From NCBI RefSeq assembly GCF_964340395.1, contig NC_135556.1:15895600-15959599 (forward strand): a DNA stretch of 64,000 bases. Direction: 5' to 3'. Below the pieces are notes generated by a model. The model was not told the DNA's origin. It saw only the letters and a program-made list of their open reading frames with translations, and did not search any database. Shown here piece by piece: positions 28,758 through 40,700 of the stretch. Position 1 is the first letter of the stretch. Each line of letters starts with the position of its first letter. The stretch comes from Glandiceps talaboti. Lineage: Eukaryota > Hemichordata > Enteropneusta > Spengelidae. A program made the position numbers and the translations under genes.

Positions 28758-28990
28758 CTACACAGCTTGTCTTTGATATGTGTTCAGGTACTTGAATGGG
28801 TGTGTCTTTATGATAAAACTTCCAAATTTCTTATAGCAAATTGCTACTTGATTTTCAAGGTCACTTTCTGGTGCTAAACCTACCTCTAATAATAAGGGTG
28901 AACTTAAATGGTGTTGATTAGACTTGCTCAAGTCTCTGAGCTTTTTCCACTCTTCCATTTGCATAAATTGTTTACAAGACAATTTGTCTT
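28758..28990 (-). CDS. Unrecognised candidate terminal exon
   Basis: A hydrophilic frame of about 74 residues (starting MSCKQFMQMEEWKKLRDLS, ending NTYQRQAV and stop) with an acceptor-like CACAAAAG just upstream on the minus strand. Its composition looks more protein-like than neighbouring frames, but I do not recognise it, no adjoining exon was found, and chance is a real possibility. Confidence 0.2.
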
Positions 28991-29940
28991 CTTTTGTGTG
29001 AAATAACTATTTGAGTGAGTGAGTGATTGCAAACAGTCAGTTGCCCTCTTGTTGTTAGTCTTTAGGATACTGACATTGGTGCATGCCACCATCAGTCAGC
29101 ACTTATCTTAAGGAGCCTGATAGGGCTGGTTCAACATGACATATCTTACAGTCACCCTCTTGTCTGAATATTAGTTTGTTGTTAACATTAACTTTAGTGA
29201 CATATGGGTTGATAACATCAGCACACTAGTGACTAACACCAGTCCCTTGGGAGCTAGACCATTAGGTAACTGGGACAATTTTGACCACATTTGAAAAATT
29301 CAAAATTTGAAATGACATAACAGATTCAAAACATTATTATGAGACAAAAACAAAATCTTCCAAGGGACTGATGCCAGTCAAGGTGTTGATGTGTGATATA
29401 GGATAGATTGTGCTCATAAAATTTGAATGACAATGTCAAGGTTACAGACTAGGGTCATATTAAAAATCACTTGCCACTGATTATATGTGGATATTGAACT
29501 TGAGGAACAGTTGCTGTGTGAAAAATTTCCAAAATTATTCAAACATTGCCATTTGACCTTGAAAATGAAGGTCAAAGAACATGATTCAAGTTTACTTCTA
29601 TCACTATACATGTACATCTGAATGGTGTCTCTCGTTACAAAATTTTCATCAGTTAAAAAAAAATTGCTATTTGACTTTGAACATGAAGGTCAACGTCTAG
29701 GGTTAGTGTCTGACTGATAAACTACTTCTTGAAAGGTGGCTTTACATACAAAGTTTCCAGACAGATTTACATAGACAAGGGTCATTTCTGTGACTCCCCT
29801 CTCCTTGTACCTGTCGGGGCTAATAAGTTACAGTTCGTGACCATTCTATCTTTCATATTGTCAGATATGTAAAAAAACAAACAAACCAACCAGGTGATAG
29901 AAGCAGGTTTAGCATCATAATCAGAGACAAGAAGTGGTTA

Positions 29941-30235
29941 TTATCCCCTTCTTACAGGTTTAACTATTCTTGCTTTCCATCTTTGGTGATTACCATATTT
30001 ACTATTAGAGGAACTTAAAAATAATGGCTTCTTTTTGGCCACTTTTGTAATGTTCCATGACGGATAATGAAAAGATATATTGCCAATTTCAGCCCACTGT
30101 TTAAATACATATTTTTCTGTCATGTAGCGATGTCCACCACTTCTCCTCCCTTCACCTGCCTGATATACTTTGCATTCAGTAGACCCTTTGGCATCATAAT
30201 AGTGATATGGTACATCAACTTGTCCAGCCTGACGA
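29941..30235 (-). pseudogene. Isolated sialyltransferase terminal exon (motifs III and VS)
   Basis: After the acceptor TTTACAG (minus strand), the frame reads a 98-residue C-terminus with VPYHYYDAKGSTEC (motif III HYY), [16 protein letters not shown] (motif VS, H-x4-E) and FHYPSWN. The acceptor has the same phase as in genes A and B. The frame is intact and the key residues are kept, so it was coding recently. However, no motif-S or motif-L exon was found upstream as far as about 34.7 kb. It may be an orphan left by duplication, or the end of a gene whose other exons lie inside the SET-kinase gene or beyond the window. Confidence 0.65.
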
Positions 30236-30659
30236 CTGTAAACAAAGAGATAATACAATTAGTACAGAAAATTTATAATAAAATTATTGAAGTTATTTGC
30301 AATTATGTTCAAAGGGAGGAGTTTTAATAGATGCTTGAGATTGCACTTATGTTGGCATATTTATGTATTATATGAACTACAAAAAATGTATCTCATCAAT
30401 CAAACTGTTATTTAGTACTATGGCTGCTGGCCTTTAGGAACTTATGTACAATCATTTACAAATGCTAACATCAGATTCAGACCGTGGACAAATCATGTAG
30501 AACCTCTTACAAACTGGGAAATTAAACAAATAAATTTGATAACATATGGCTCAGCATGTTGGAACAACAGAGACTTGTATTACACACCATGCTTTAGTAA
30601 TAACAGTTTTATGTGGACATGAAATGCCAGGGGAACTTCAAATTTGTTTGTGAAAGTGA

Positions 30660-31020
30660 ACTATCAATCATAATCATGATCTTTAATTCTTATAAAGCAC
30701 ATTACATTAAAAATAATCACAATGTGCGGTACAACTGATTGGAAAAACAAAAACATATGTACAAGACAACAAAAATACACTATCTGAAATTAAAACTGTT
30801 AAAACTGTTTAAGATGTCCCGATATTAGAAATGTACTAGTAAAAAGGTTTACATGCAAAAAGGTAAAATTTATAAAATGACTAGTTATAAAAGTTATAAC
30901 GACTTAAAAAGGTACATTTTCATACTGCTTTTAAAACTGTTCAATGAAGAAGCAGCTTGGATTGGTGATGGCAAGGCATTCCATACACGAGGGGCACAGA
31001 TTGAAAAAGCTTGATTACCA
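30660..31020 (-). mobile_element. Second non-LTR retrotransposon 3' remnant
   Basis: On the minus strand a frame reads FSICAPRVWNALPSPIQAAS followed by LNSFKSSMKMYLFK. This is the typical LINE reverse-transcriptase C-terminal signature (AFS-x2-AP-x-LWN-x-LP). Downstream sequence to about 30660 is probably its 3' tail. It resembles the remnant at 15955-16611 but is in the opposite orientation. Confidence 0.65.
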
Positions 31021-31045
31021 TAATACATAGTACTGCCAATAGGCT

Positions 31046-31269
31046 AGACTGTCGACAGTTGCTCGCGCCATTTTTTCCTACGTTTTATCTGGCGCAACAC
31101 TACTATAATCACATACTGATATCGAGGGTCGAAGGCCCGAGCTCGGGCCTTCGGCCCTCGATATCAGTATGCAATTATAGTAGCATTGCGTCGGATCAGA
31201 GTGCGGCAACGACTTAAGTTTAGATAAAACATAGGGAAAAAAAGGCGCAAGCGACTGTCGACAGTCTAT
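31046..31269. mobile_element. Foldback (long inverted repeat) element with 9-bp direct repeats
   Basis: Both halves are inverted copies of each other over nearly the full 224 bp. The ends are AGACTGTCGACAGT, followed by GC-x-CGCGCC/GCGCC, TTTTATCT, CTACTATAAT, ACTGATATCGAGGG, and a central GGCCCGAGCTCGGGCC palindrome. CAATAGGCT flanks it on both sides (31037-31045 and 31270-31278), a likely 9-bp target site duplication. Long terminal inverted repeats with 9-bp duplications are known for Mutator-like elements; the assignment is inference. It has no coding capacity. Confidence 0.8.
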
Positions 31270-31499
31270 CAATAGGCTGATGTAAATTAATGTTACCATT
31301 GGACCCTGGCCCAAGTCTAGTATTTTATCAAGTACAAACAAGTATCACCATAACAACAATTGCTCTTATCATCAGAAGCAGAAGTTGTTCTGTTTGTTAG
31401 ATTTTTAATCTACATAATGACCTCTGTTGGAACTTCTAATCACATGTTCAAGGAGTGGCCTAAATCCTTTGATCCAGCAGGCATATATGGCTTCTCTGT

Positions 31500-31577
31500 T
31501 TGTATGTATGTATGTATGTATGTATGTATGTATGTATGTATGTATGTTTGTATGTATGTATGTATGTATGTATGTTT
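31500..31577. repeat. (TATG)n microsatellite
   Basis: About nineteen TATG tetramers with two TTTG variants. Confidence 0.95.
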
Positions 31578-31901
31578 GGACATCGCAATGAGAGGTGGCT
31601 CCAGCATATCGACACTTTCACTTGTTGGTGGAACCTTTTTTCTTGGTGGTGCATATATCCGGAGCCACTAAAGAATAAACCACATAAGGCCCTCTTTAGG
31701 CATAAATAGTTGATCCTGTGAGTTTCAGCTGGAGTCTACATTGACACTTTCCTACGGATTGCATACTGCGCGGGTGTATCTCAGGTAGAAAACTTGCCCA
31801 GAGACTATACACACGGTCGATCGCCACCCTGGGATGAAATGTTGCATAGGACGAGTGTATACATTCTGATTGGCTGTTGTTTAGCGCACGTCTGAAGACC
31901 G

Positions 31902-33600
31902 CGTCCCGACTTTGGCTACAAAGTTACCATATCTAATTTGCATACAGACAGCAAATTAGTGCGTCGTCGCATGCGCAAACTCTTTGAAGTATTTTTCCCC
32001 ACTGCACAGTTGATGTGGATTTACATCAAGAAATCTAGAAAAAGGTTAGTTTTTCGAAAACTACACATGTTTCTACCATGTTCGCTTCATTAATTGTGTA
32101 TATTATATATGGTATGATGTGAAAGAGCGTATTGGTGTAGTTGGGAGAATAAAGGTTTGAGAAGTTCGAAATCTCAGATAGTTTTCCTCAAAATCACTGA
32201 TATGGGACCATAGGGGCTTGTAATATTTCTTAGATTGTTGTTTTCCTGGTCTATAGGCTAAATATAACAACACTTTGACTATATAGTCCTACCTGTATAT
32301 TTTTTGAAGTATACAGATTGATACAGTTGTAGCAGCAAGATTCGTACCATATTTTATTAATAATAAGACGACAATCTAAGCAATAATACACGCCCCTGTG
32401 CATCACATGCACAGTTGTTTCGTCGTTAATTACGAATGCATGATGATAATTTTTTCTTTAGGGTATTAGTGTATGAAAACAGAAATCATGTCACTTTATA
32501 CTTCCATTCTTTATGTATGTGTTGATCGAGCAGTGAGAGGGTGGGGGGGGGTGCGTTAGTAACTTTATAAACTAATTTATAAATTCAGTCACATGTATGA
32601 TACACACATCATGGCGGAGAAGTTTTGGAAAGGTTTTAAATTAAAATCATGATTCACTGACTTGTGTAAATATCTCGACATTCTGCTTGATTGTCTTGCC
32701 AATATTTTTCTTCCTACATGAAGCAGATTTGTCATGTACTTGTAACTTCTAAGGCTGACGTGAAGGGAAAGAAAGTTTTCTAGTCGATCGATCGTCTGAA
32801 CTATCCCTGTCACGTCCCGTTGGTTACCGTCCCATATATCTAATTTGCATAGATCTAGACAGTGAAATCTCAGTGCGTCATCAAACTCTTTGAAGTGTCT
32901 GGCGCCGTGACATGGAGGATTTTTCCCCCACTGCTGTTGGTGGGAGTTGGACGTGAATTTACATCTACAAACATCCAAACGGTTAGTTTCTCGAAAACTA
33001 CACTTGTTTCTACCATGTTCGCGTCATTAATTTTGTATATTATGTATGATTGTGTATGGTATGATGTGAAAGAGCGTATGGATGTAATTGGGAGAATGAA
33101 GTGTTTGAGACGTTCGAAATCTCAGATTGTTTTCACCGAAATCACTGATAGGGACTCGGCATCACACAGTTGTTTCATCATTAAGTACGAATGCAAGATG
33201 ACAAGTATTTTCTTTAGGGTATTGGCGTATGCAACCAGAAATCATGTCACTTTATACTTCCATGCTTTATGTACAAATGTAAGTGGTGGAGTCGAGCAGT
33301 GAGAGATGTGGAAATGCGTTAGTAACTTTATAAACTAATATTATAAATCACAGTCACGTGTAAACAAACATCATGGCGGAGAAGTTTTGATAAGGTTTTA
33401 AAACCACGATTCACTGACTCGTTGTCATTATACATCTCAACATTCAGTTTTATTGTCTTTGGCAATGTTTTTCGTCCTACATGAAGCAGACTTTTCATTT
33501 ACAAAAATGTACTCGTAACGTCTGAGACTGATGTGAAGGGGGGGGGGGGGTCTAGTCGATCGTCTGAACTCTCTCGCGGTCCCGTTTCGATCACAGTCTC
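31902..33600. repeat. Tandem segmental duplication, two units of 0.8-0.9 kb
   Basis: Unit 1 (about 31902-32811) and unit 2 (about 32812-33585) share in order: CGTCCCG...TATCTAATTTGCATA, CAAACTCTTTGAAGT, TTTTCCCC, GGTTAGTTT.TCGAAAACTAC, TTTCTACCATGTTCGC, GATGTGAAAGAGCGTAT, TTCGAAATCTCAGAT, AACCAGAAATCATGTCAC-like sequence, ATCATGGCGGAGAAGTTTT, CCTACATGAAGCAGA and GTCTAGTCGATCGTCTGAACT-like sequence. A third start (GGTCCCGTTTCGATC) follows. Units differ by roughly 10-15 percent plus indels. The shared ATGGCGGAGAAG lies in a strong initiation context, but the frame stops after 13 codons in unit 1 and 5 in unit 2. Confidence 0.85.
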
Positions 33601-34781
33601 AAGTTCACCGTCGCGTCGTGTAACAACTGCAGTCAGTTTGTTCATACAGTTCAGTCTCAAATTTTCTGACCTTTGCTAGATTTTGACCAAAATATCGTAT
33701 ATGTGGCAAGTTACAAGGTTAAACCCTCGCACACCAAAAATGTTGCTCGGTTCATAATATCGCGCCGGACTCAAATATATTTGAATTTCATCCCTATATA
33801 TGGCTAATCTTCAAATCAGATATTGTCACATGACATAAAACAATAATTTCACAACTTACAGTATTGTTTTCAAAGGTTGTGCATAAGTTTTGGCGACGTT
33901 AAAGTTTGTGTTAGAAATGTCTCAGGACACTTCATATTTTGTGTCTAAGATGTACATTGTTTGATATTGGATGACACAACTCAAGTAACTGCTATTGCAA
34001 TTTACTCTATCTGTCACAGAGTGTGACACACTATGACTGCATCCATATATTGGCATACTGTATCAATTTTGGTTTCAACATGCTGGCTGACCATCAACCA
34101 GGTTTTACTTGCATCATGCCTTGATACATGAACTGATGTAATTGCTTGACAAACTACATAGTGGTGCAAAAAGACTTTCATAGACATGCAGATTCCTATA
34201 CATCTACAATTTATATTCCTATACACCTGATTGGCAGACAGAGCCACAATGTGTTGTAATGTTTAGATTTGGTCAACCATAACTCAAATCTTGTTTTTAT
34301 TGAATGCTGTCAAAAACATCTGAGAGACTGAGATGGCATGTACACTACAATTTGATATGTCAGCTGTTATCTGTTTAAATTTATCTGTATGGTAATAGCA
34401 TATCCCACCCTTTCAAAATTTTGGCATATTTTGAAATCAGTGTTGGTAAAGTGAAGTACAAACTTGAATTTTTGCTTTAAGCCAGTCATCTGCTAAGTTT
34501 CTACATTTAGTAGGCTTCCGCCTTTTGATTTCCCAGTCAAAAAGTTGTCAAAGCTTGGGGGTCATTGCAGTTCAGTCATGGAAAATCCTGTTCTATCAAC
34601 ACTATCTTAGAATGAAAGCCTATCAGCTTCATGAGGCAAACTTAATTTGATTGGACAATCATTGAACATATGCTGGTCAATATAGAAGCTTAGATTGCAG
34701 AGTTCTTTTAATAGATGAGATTATTGATATTAATGATTTCCTCTCTCTTTTCCATGATCTGTCACTAGTATCAGAGCAGAA

Positions 34782-37700
34782 ATGTCTGTCAAGTCATTTA
34801 TAATGGTAAGTAGTTTTCTCTTAGTGATTGTGAAACATTTACAATTTGCAACAACTTTCCTGCCAAAATTTTTCCAACAAAGTTCTTGTTAATTTGTATT
34901 ATTTGGACATATATCAACTTTATTTTAGACTGGAATGAAAGAAATGTTATTTACTAATGAAGAGTCTTACACGTACATTTGCGAAAAACATTCATGAATT
35001 AAAGTTAATTCTGTGTATAATTTGTCTGTAGTAACAAAAGGAATACAGTATATGATTATTTTCGCTTTGTTGTCCTGTAAATCATTGGTATTTTTATAGT
35101 ACACCTTGGTGTACATTAGGCTCAAGTATCAAGCTTGTAAACACAACCTATGTATTAGATACATTGTTGTGTATAAGTGACTGGTCGATACACAATCAAC
35201 TGTTTTCCCAACTCATATCAGCTATATTCTGGTTCATGTCTAACGGTTTAAGGGGGATAATCAACTGTAACTTTGTCTCCACCCTTTTGGTCCCCATAGT
35301 GTGTGGAAAAAAGGTCAGATAGATACCTAAATAAATGTATGTGATGTGTGTACAATCTCATTCTGCACAAATTATATAAGTATGTGACTAAATGCAGCAC
35401 CAGTCAGACAAAAATGGGATACTCTGTTATGTTTTTCAAATATCTTAATTTCACAGTGTAATTCATGTACTTTCAAAAATAATTCACAGACAAGGCAGAG
35501 GAGAGGGTCTCCTGCAATCTCTCCCAGAGAAGTAGCAAAGAAATGTGTTACAGAAGGTATTGATATACCTAAGGAAGGCCGGTTTGAGATACGCTTTATC
35601 AACAGTTTTAAAGGTGAGACAACTGTAAACTTTTTAAATTAATGAAAGAACCAAAAAATATGGGAGCATAGGAGGTGTGTTTCTGCCATATGTACTTACA
35701 TGTGAGCATTACTTCAGAGTTTACATATCTGTATAACCAGATTCAGAAGTATACTGTTTACATAAATTTGTATTAAATGTATGTTAAAGGTTGGCGGTCG
35801 TCTAATGCGCATGTGTGAGTTTTCGCAATGTTCGAGTGTTTACAAACAAGTTGAATTGTTCCCTCTCCAGTCTGCAATGAGGTGTCCTTCAGCATTCAAA
35901 GTTTCTGTCAGTGTTATAAACCATTTCCCATTTCGTCTGTTGCACATCTGAGGGACCCACCGCCACACATGTGCTACAGATGACCACCAACATTTAAGAT
36001 GATGTACAAGATGTACACTATGTTAAATAGTATGAAAGGACTTTTCTCATTTTAGTAAATTATTGAACTTCCATGGAAAGGAACAGTCTCTGACATACTA
36101 TTGAATACATTGTCCATCAGTTGCCCTTGTATGCATCCTGCACTTTTCTCTGTATTAAAGTGTTTTTACTAATATTTTATTTGAATGATTGGGATTTGGA
36201 GTGGTAAATAAATTATTATTATTTTGTATTATCTTCATGCAGTGGTGTTTAAAGTCATCATATGTAATAAGGATCCCCTTCCTACCCCTACCCCACCCCC
36301 ATGACAATACATGTCAAGTTAGGGATCATTATGCAGTGTCATGTTATAATGTAGAGATTGAAACTGTGGGAGCCTTCAGTAATTGCAAGGAGGGGCAGAG
36401 CAAATCACCCTTGGTTTGTCACAAGCACTGACCCCTCCCAAAATTCTCCACTTTTAAAACCTGACCCTCTCCTTGTCTCCTTTAGTTAAAAATGACCCCC
36501 CCCCCTCCCCAAGCCACTGCATGGGTACAAGATTTACAGCTACTGAATATCTTTTCATGAAATGTTAGTGACCAAATTGTTCTGATTTTTGATTTTTGTG
36601 GGGGGGGGGGGGGGCACAAAAAACCCTAAATGGAATGTTGGGATGAACAAGTGCCAGATATGTAAAATAAAATATATAAGCAAAATGGTACACATTCTTG
36701 ACTTTGTGCACAATAGCCTTCAGAAGGTTTGTTAGCATTATGGCTCGATGACAAAGCAGTGCAGTTATTATTAGTTCCTGTCGGACATAATCCGGGACGG
36801 GGATTTATAGATTGGGCTCGGTGTGTCCGTGCATCCAGAGTCATTTCTCAGACATAACTGAACCGATTTCTCTCAAACTTGGCACAAGGACAACACACTA
36901 TGGGGTGCATATATGCACGTGATTTTCTTTTGAAAATGATTACATCAGAGATGGAGATTTTGGGTCAAAATATGTGATTTTTGGTTTTAAAAAAAGCTTA
37001 ACTCCAAAACTACTGGGTAGATTGGCATGACATTTGGTGGGAACATTCTTAGGGGTGAGGGTATTGGGATTTATTTATGACATGATGAGATTTCCCCAAT
37101 AATATGCAAAATAGGGCTAAAAATGTGTCTTTTTGGTCAAAAATGTATAATTCCAAAACTACTCATCATATTATGACTGAAATTTGGGTGGAACATTCTT
37201 CAGGGGGTTAATACTAAGAGTTGTTCATGGTATGATGGTCCCATCAGTGATATGCAAATTATGGCTAAAAATGTGTCTTTTTGGTAAAAAATCTACAATT
37301 CCAAAACCACGGAACAGATTGGACTGAAATTTAATGGTCATGCATCTAGGGATGTATGGACGAAGAAATAGTAAGCATACAACAATACCATTAGTGATAT
37401 GCAAATTAGGTGTGAAAATGTTCATTTTTGGTAAAAACTTACATCTCCAAAAGTACTTGGTCAGTAAGTCTTAGTCTGAAACTTGGCGAGATGTTTCTGA
37501 AAGTGTTATTCTGCAGATTTTCTTCAAATAATTTGGCAAAATTGGCCCTAGCAACCATGAGACACCCTTAGCAACAAACAAATGGCAGTATATTTTGGTC
37601 AAATAATAACATCATCTGGTGGGCAATTCAATAAACATTCAAAAAATGTATGCAAATACCATATCAACCATGGCCACACCCATAGCAACAGCCAAACAGT

Positions 37701-40700
37701 GCTGTATTTCACAAAGATAATGGGGATTCTTAGACAAGTGAACAATCATTCCAAAAGCAACCATGACCACGGCCTTAGCAGCAAGAAAACGGGAGTACAT
37801 TCTTGTCAAATAATGCTTTCTTTTGTGATGCAGTCTAAGATGGTTACCAGGCAGCCATTTTGTTATGATCTTAATTACATGTACAAAGTTATTACACAGG
37901 TACAGCAGCTATTGTGTTACAAAAACTCATGTTGGAACCCAATTGGTAGACATGAATTACCAGTAGCATGTCATTTGTCAATTTGTGATTGCACCTATCC
38001 CAGATGAAAACTGATACAATCAAAATGGTAACCAACACCACCACAAGAGTGGGGACTGTGTTATCTATGATGACTTGTTCACTTAAATCTTTTCCATAGG
38101 TAGTGGATAGAACACATAAGTTGACAAGCTTATTATATTTCCTAAAAATCCAGCAGAAACCTACTGCAATGATCATGATCAAAGTCTGACTAGAGACCAT
38201 CTGACTTAGCGAGCTAGGCACTGTGCTGAAAGATGCTCTAAAGTCAAACTCAATCATACAAATTTCACTTCCTAACTGACAATAAAGGGAACCAGAGTCC
38301 AAAATTTAAGGAACAAATTATTGATAACTTTATGATTTTATCAAAACTACAATGACTTGTATAAAAGTTAAAACAATAAGGGGTCATACCAAACAATGCC
38401 CAGTGCACTGAAGGACAGGTAGATGCAAAATCCACAATTTGGTGTATTGTACAGAAGTAAAGGCAAGATCAACCACAACTCAATTTTGCCCATGTACCTG
38501 CCCCTCAGCCCATCAGTTTAGTACATTCTCTTGGAATATTCCAGAAGGGTTTATTTTGCATAGAGATAATATGAATACTATAATACAGGAAGGGTCTTAA
38601 TCCTTATCTTATGTGTCTTATATAGCACATAACGATGTGATCAATCACTGCAAATTACTCCTAAAGTTATGGATTTGTTGACACAGAGAAAGTTTTCCCA
38701 ACAGTGCAATTTTGCATTTATTTTTCAATCCCACGATTCATAAGTGACATATATATTTACTTGTTCAGCTAATTAAATATGTCAGTAATGGCATGAAAAA
38801 AAGATAATGAAAATTGTAGCCAAACAAGTATTCTGTTCTATTCTGTCAGCCCATTTAACTTTGTGTTAATTGGTGATTTTATGAATGTACACGGTCAACA
38901 ACTTTGTGCACAGGTAGAACTCTGTAGTAATTAATATGGAATACGTTTACAGCAACTGTTGGCTTTTCTATGTGTTGTTGTATCTGTGTTTCATCTGTGT
39001 ATGTATCTGTGGGGTGCAGGGGGTCTAAGAAAAAAAAGAAATCATAGGGGTGCCAGATAATTTATATAAGGTTTAGTGGGGGGGGGGGGGCAAATAAAAA
39101 AACATCGCTTGATTAGAAATCCCCCCCCCCCCCCACCACGAATTAAACAACACAATTAATGTACACTCCCTAAGTGGTACACTGGTTCAGATGTCATGAG
39201 GCCATATAATCTCTGGAGCCAATGTTTGACAGATGGGCAGATAGCATTCAGTTGGCATCATAATGTCAATTGTCAATTTGTAATATTACATCCATTCCAT
39301 ACAAGAAGTAGTACCATTTAAATGGGACTGAACACTTCCCCAATGGGATGTTACATGTATGATTACTTGTTCATATCATGATGTGTAATGCTGTCATTAT
39401 TAAAATGGTCCTTCAATTTACTAGTCTGATCTATAATATGGTTCTTCTCTACAGGCAAAGGTGTGTTTGCGGCAAAAGAGTATACAAAAGGGGACTATTT
39501 AATGTGGTACGAAGGTGAAAGACTTTCAGGAAAAGAGGCATCTGAAAAGGAAAATGAATATGATGAAACAGGAGATGGGTCTTATATTTTCTTTTTTAAA
39601 GACAAGGGTAAACCTGTGGCGTAAGTAGGGATATTCTTTTATTATTTTTAAGAGTCTCTTAATTTGTCTGTGCTCTCATTTTTTAGCACAACTGAACTGG
39701 TTCAGTAGTGCTATAGGCATTACAAAGTATGTCTGTCTGTGTGTATGTATGTGTGTAAACAACTTAAAGTCAAAAAACTGTGGGACCGATTGCTTTGATA
39801 TTTGGTGGTTATGTTACCTGTGGTGTATAGTTGAGAAATTGTTCAAATGAAAATGATCACATCAACAAACTTAAATTCCAAAACTACCGGGTAGATTGGC
39901 CTGAAATTTGGTGGGAACATGCTTAGGGGTGAGTAAATGAAGATATGTTCATGACATAATAATTTCCCCCAAAATATGCAAATTAGGTCTATAAATGTGT
40001 CTTTTTGGTCAGTAATGTATAATTCCAAAACCACTCAGCAGATTAGCCTGAAATTTGGGTGGAACATTCTTCATGGTGTTTATCCTGAGAAATGTCCATG
40101 ATATAATGGTCCCATCAGTGACATGCAAATTAGGTGGATAAATGTTAATTTTTGGTCAAAAATGTATCTCTAAATAGTAGTGGGTCAATTAGGGACCGGT
40201 CAGAATTTACGGCAGGGGGGGGGGGGGGGCTGGGGAGAAATTATTTTGGTCCAAAAAAATTTTGCAGCCCCCCTTCGCGCTCTCAAAAAATTTCATGGCC
40301 CCCCTAAATGAACCCATATAACTTTTAATTCAGAGATAATTTGGCAGACACACGCTTTCTTGGCTATTGACTGCCTCATAATTAAACGAGAAAGAGTGAG
40401 AGAGATACAGAGAGACAGAGAGATAGACAGATACAGAGACAGAGACAGACAGAGAGAAAGAGAGAGACAGACAAACAGACAGACAGACAGATAGACAGCG
40501 ACATGTAGTCAGAGACCGAGACCGGGAGAGACAGAAGTGACAGAGACTGAGACAAGAGAGAAATATATATACATACAGACAGATAGCGACAGAAAGACAG
40601 AAGAAGACAAACACAAATACATTCGCCTGGCTGTCACAAACTCATCATTGAATATAGGTATTAGAGGTTATTGCGGCAAAGCCGCAAGAAATTTTTAAAT

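Larger units (their letters stand above)
24911..29940. other. Region between the extra first exon and the isolated terminal exon
   Basis: No recognised gene. It holds a 76-bp tandem duplication at 25917-26072, a diverged minisatellite at 27535-27990 and one unrecognised candidate exon at 28758-28990. The rest is AT-rich with no similarity I can name. Confidence 0.5.
30236..34781. other. Region between the sialyltransferase cluster and the SET-kinase gene
   Basis: Contains a LINE remnant (30660-31020), a foldback element (31046-31269), a TATG microsatellite (31500-31577) and a 0.8-0.9 kb tandem duplication (31902-33600). The remaining 33.6-34.7 kb should hold the promoter and 5' untranslated sequence of the plus-strand gene. 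No TATA or clear transcription start was identified. Confidence 0.5.

Noticed and set aside
32589-33302. Frames of 129 and 146 codons on opposite strands
   Set aside because: They lie in the tandem duplication; the sister copy does not keep either frame open, so they are not conserved as proteins.
37582-38007. 141-codon plus-strand frame
   Set aside because: Lies over dispersed-repeat units; related copies at 40.9-41.1 and 45.2 kb do not preserve the frame.
37892-38302. Minus-strand frame containing GSLYCQLGSEICMIE, reminiscent of sialyl motif L
   Set aside because: Only GSEI and a nearby Cys agree. The invariant RMN and GY segments are absent, the spacing to the next conserved Trp is wrong, and no splice sites fit. 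Probably chance, at most a very old remnant.
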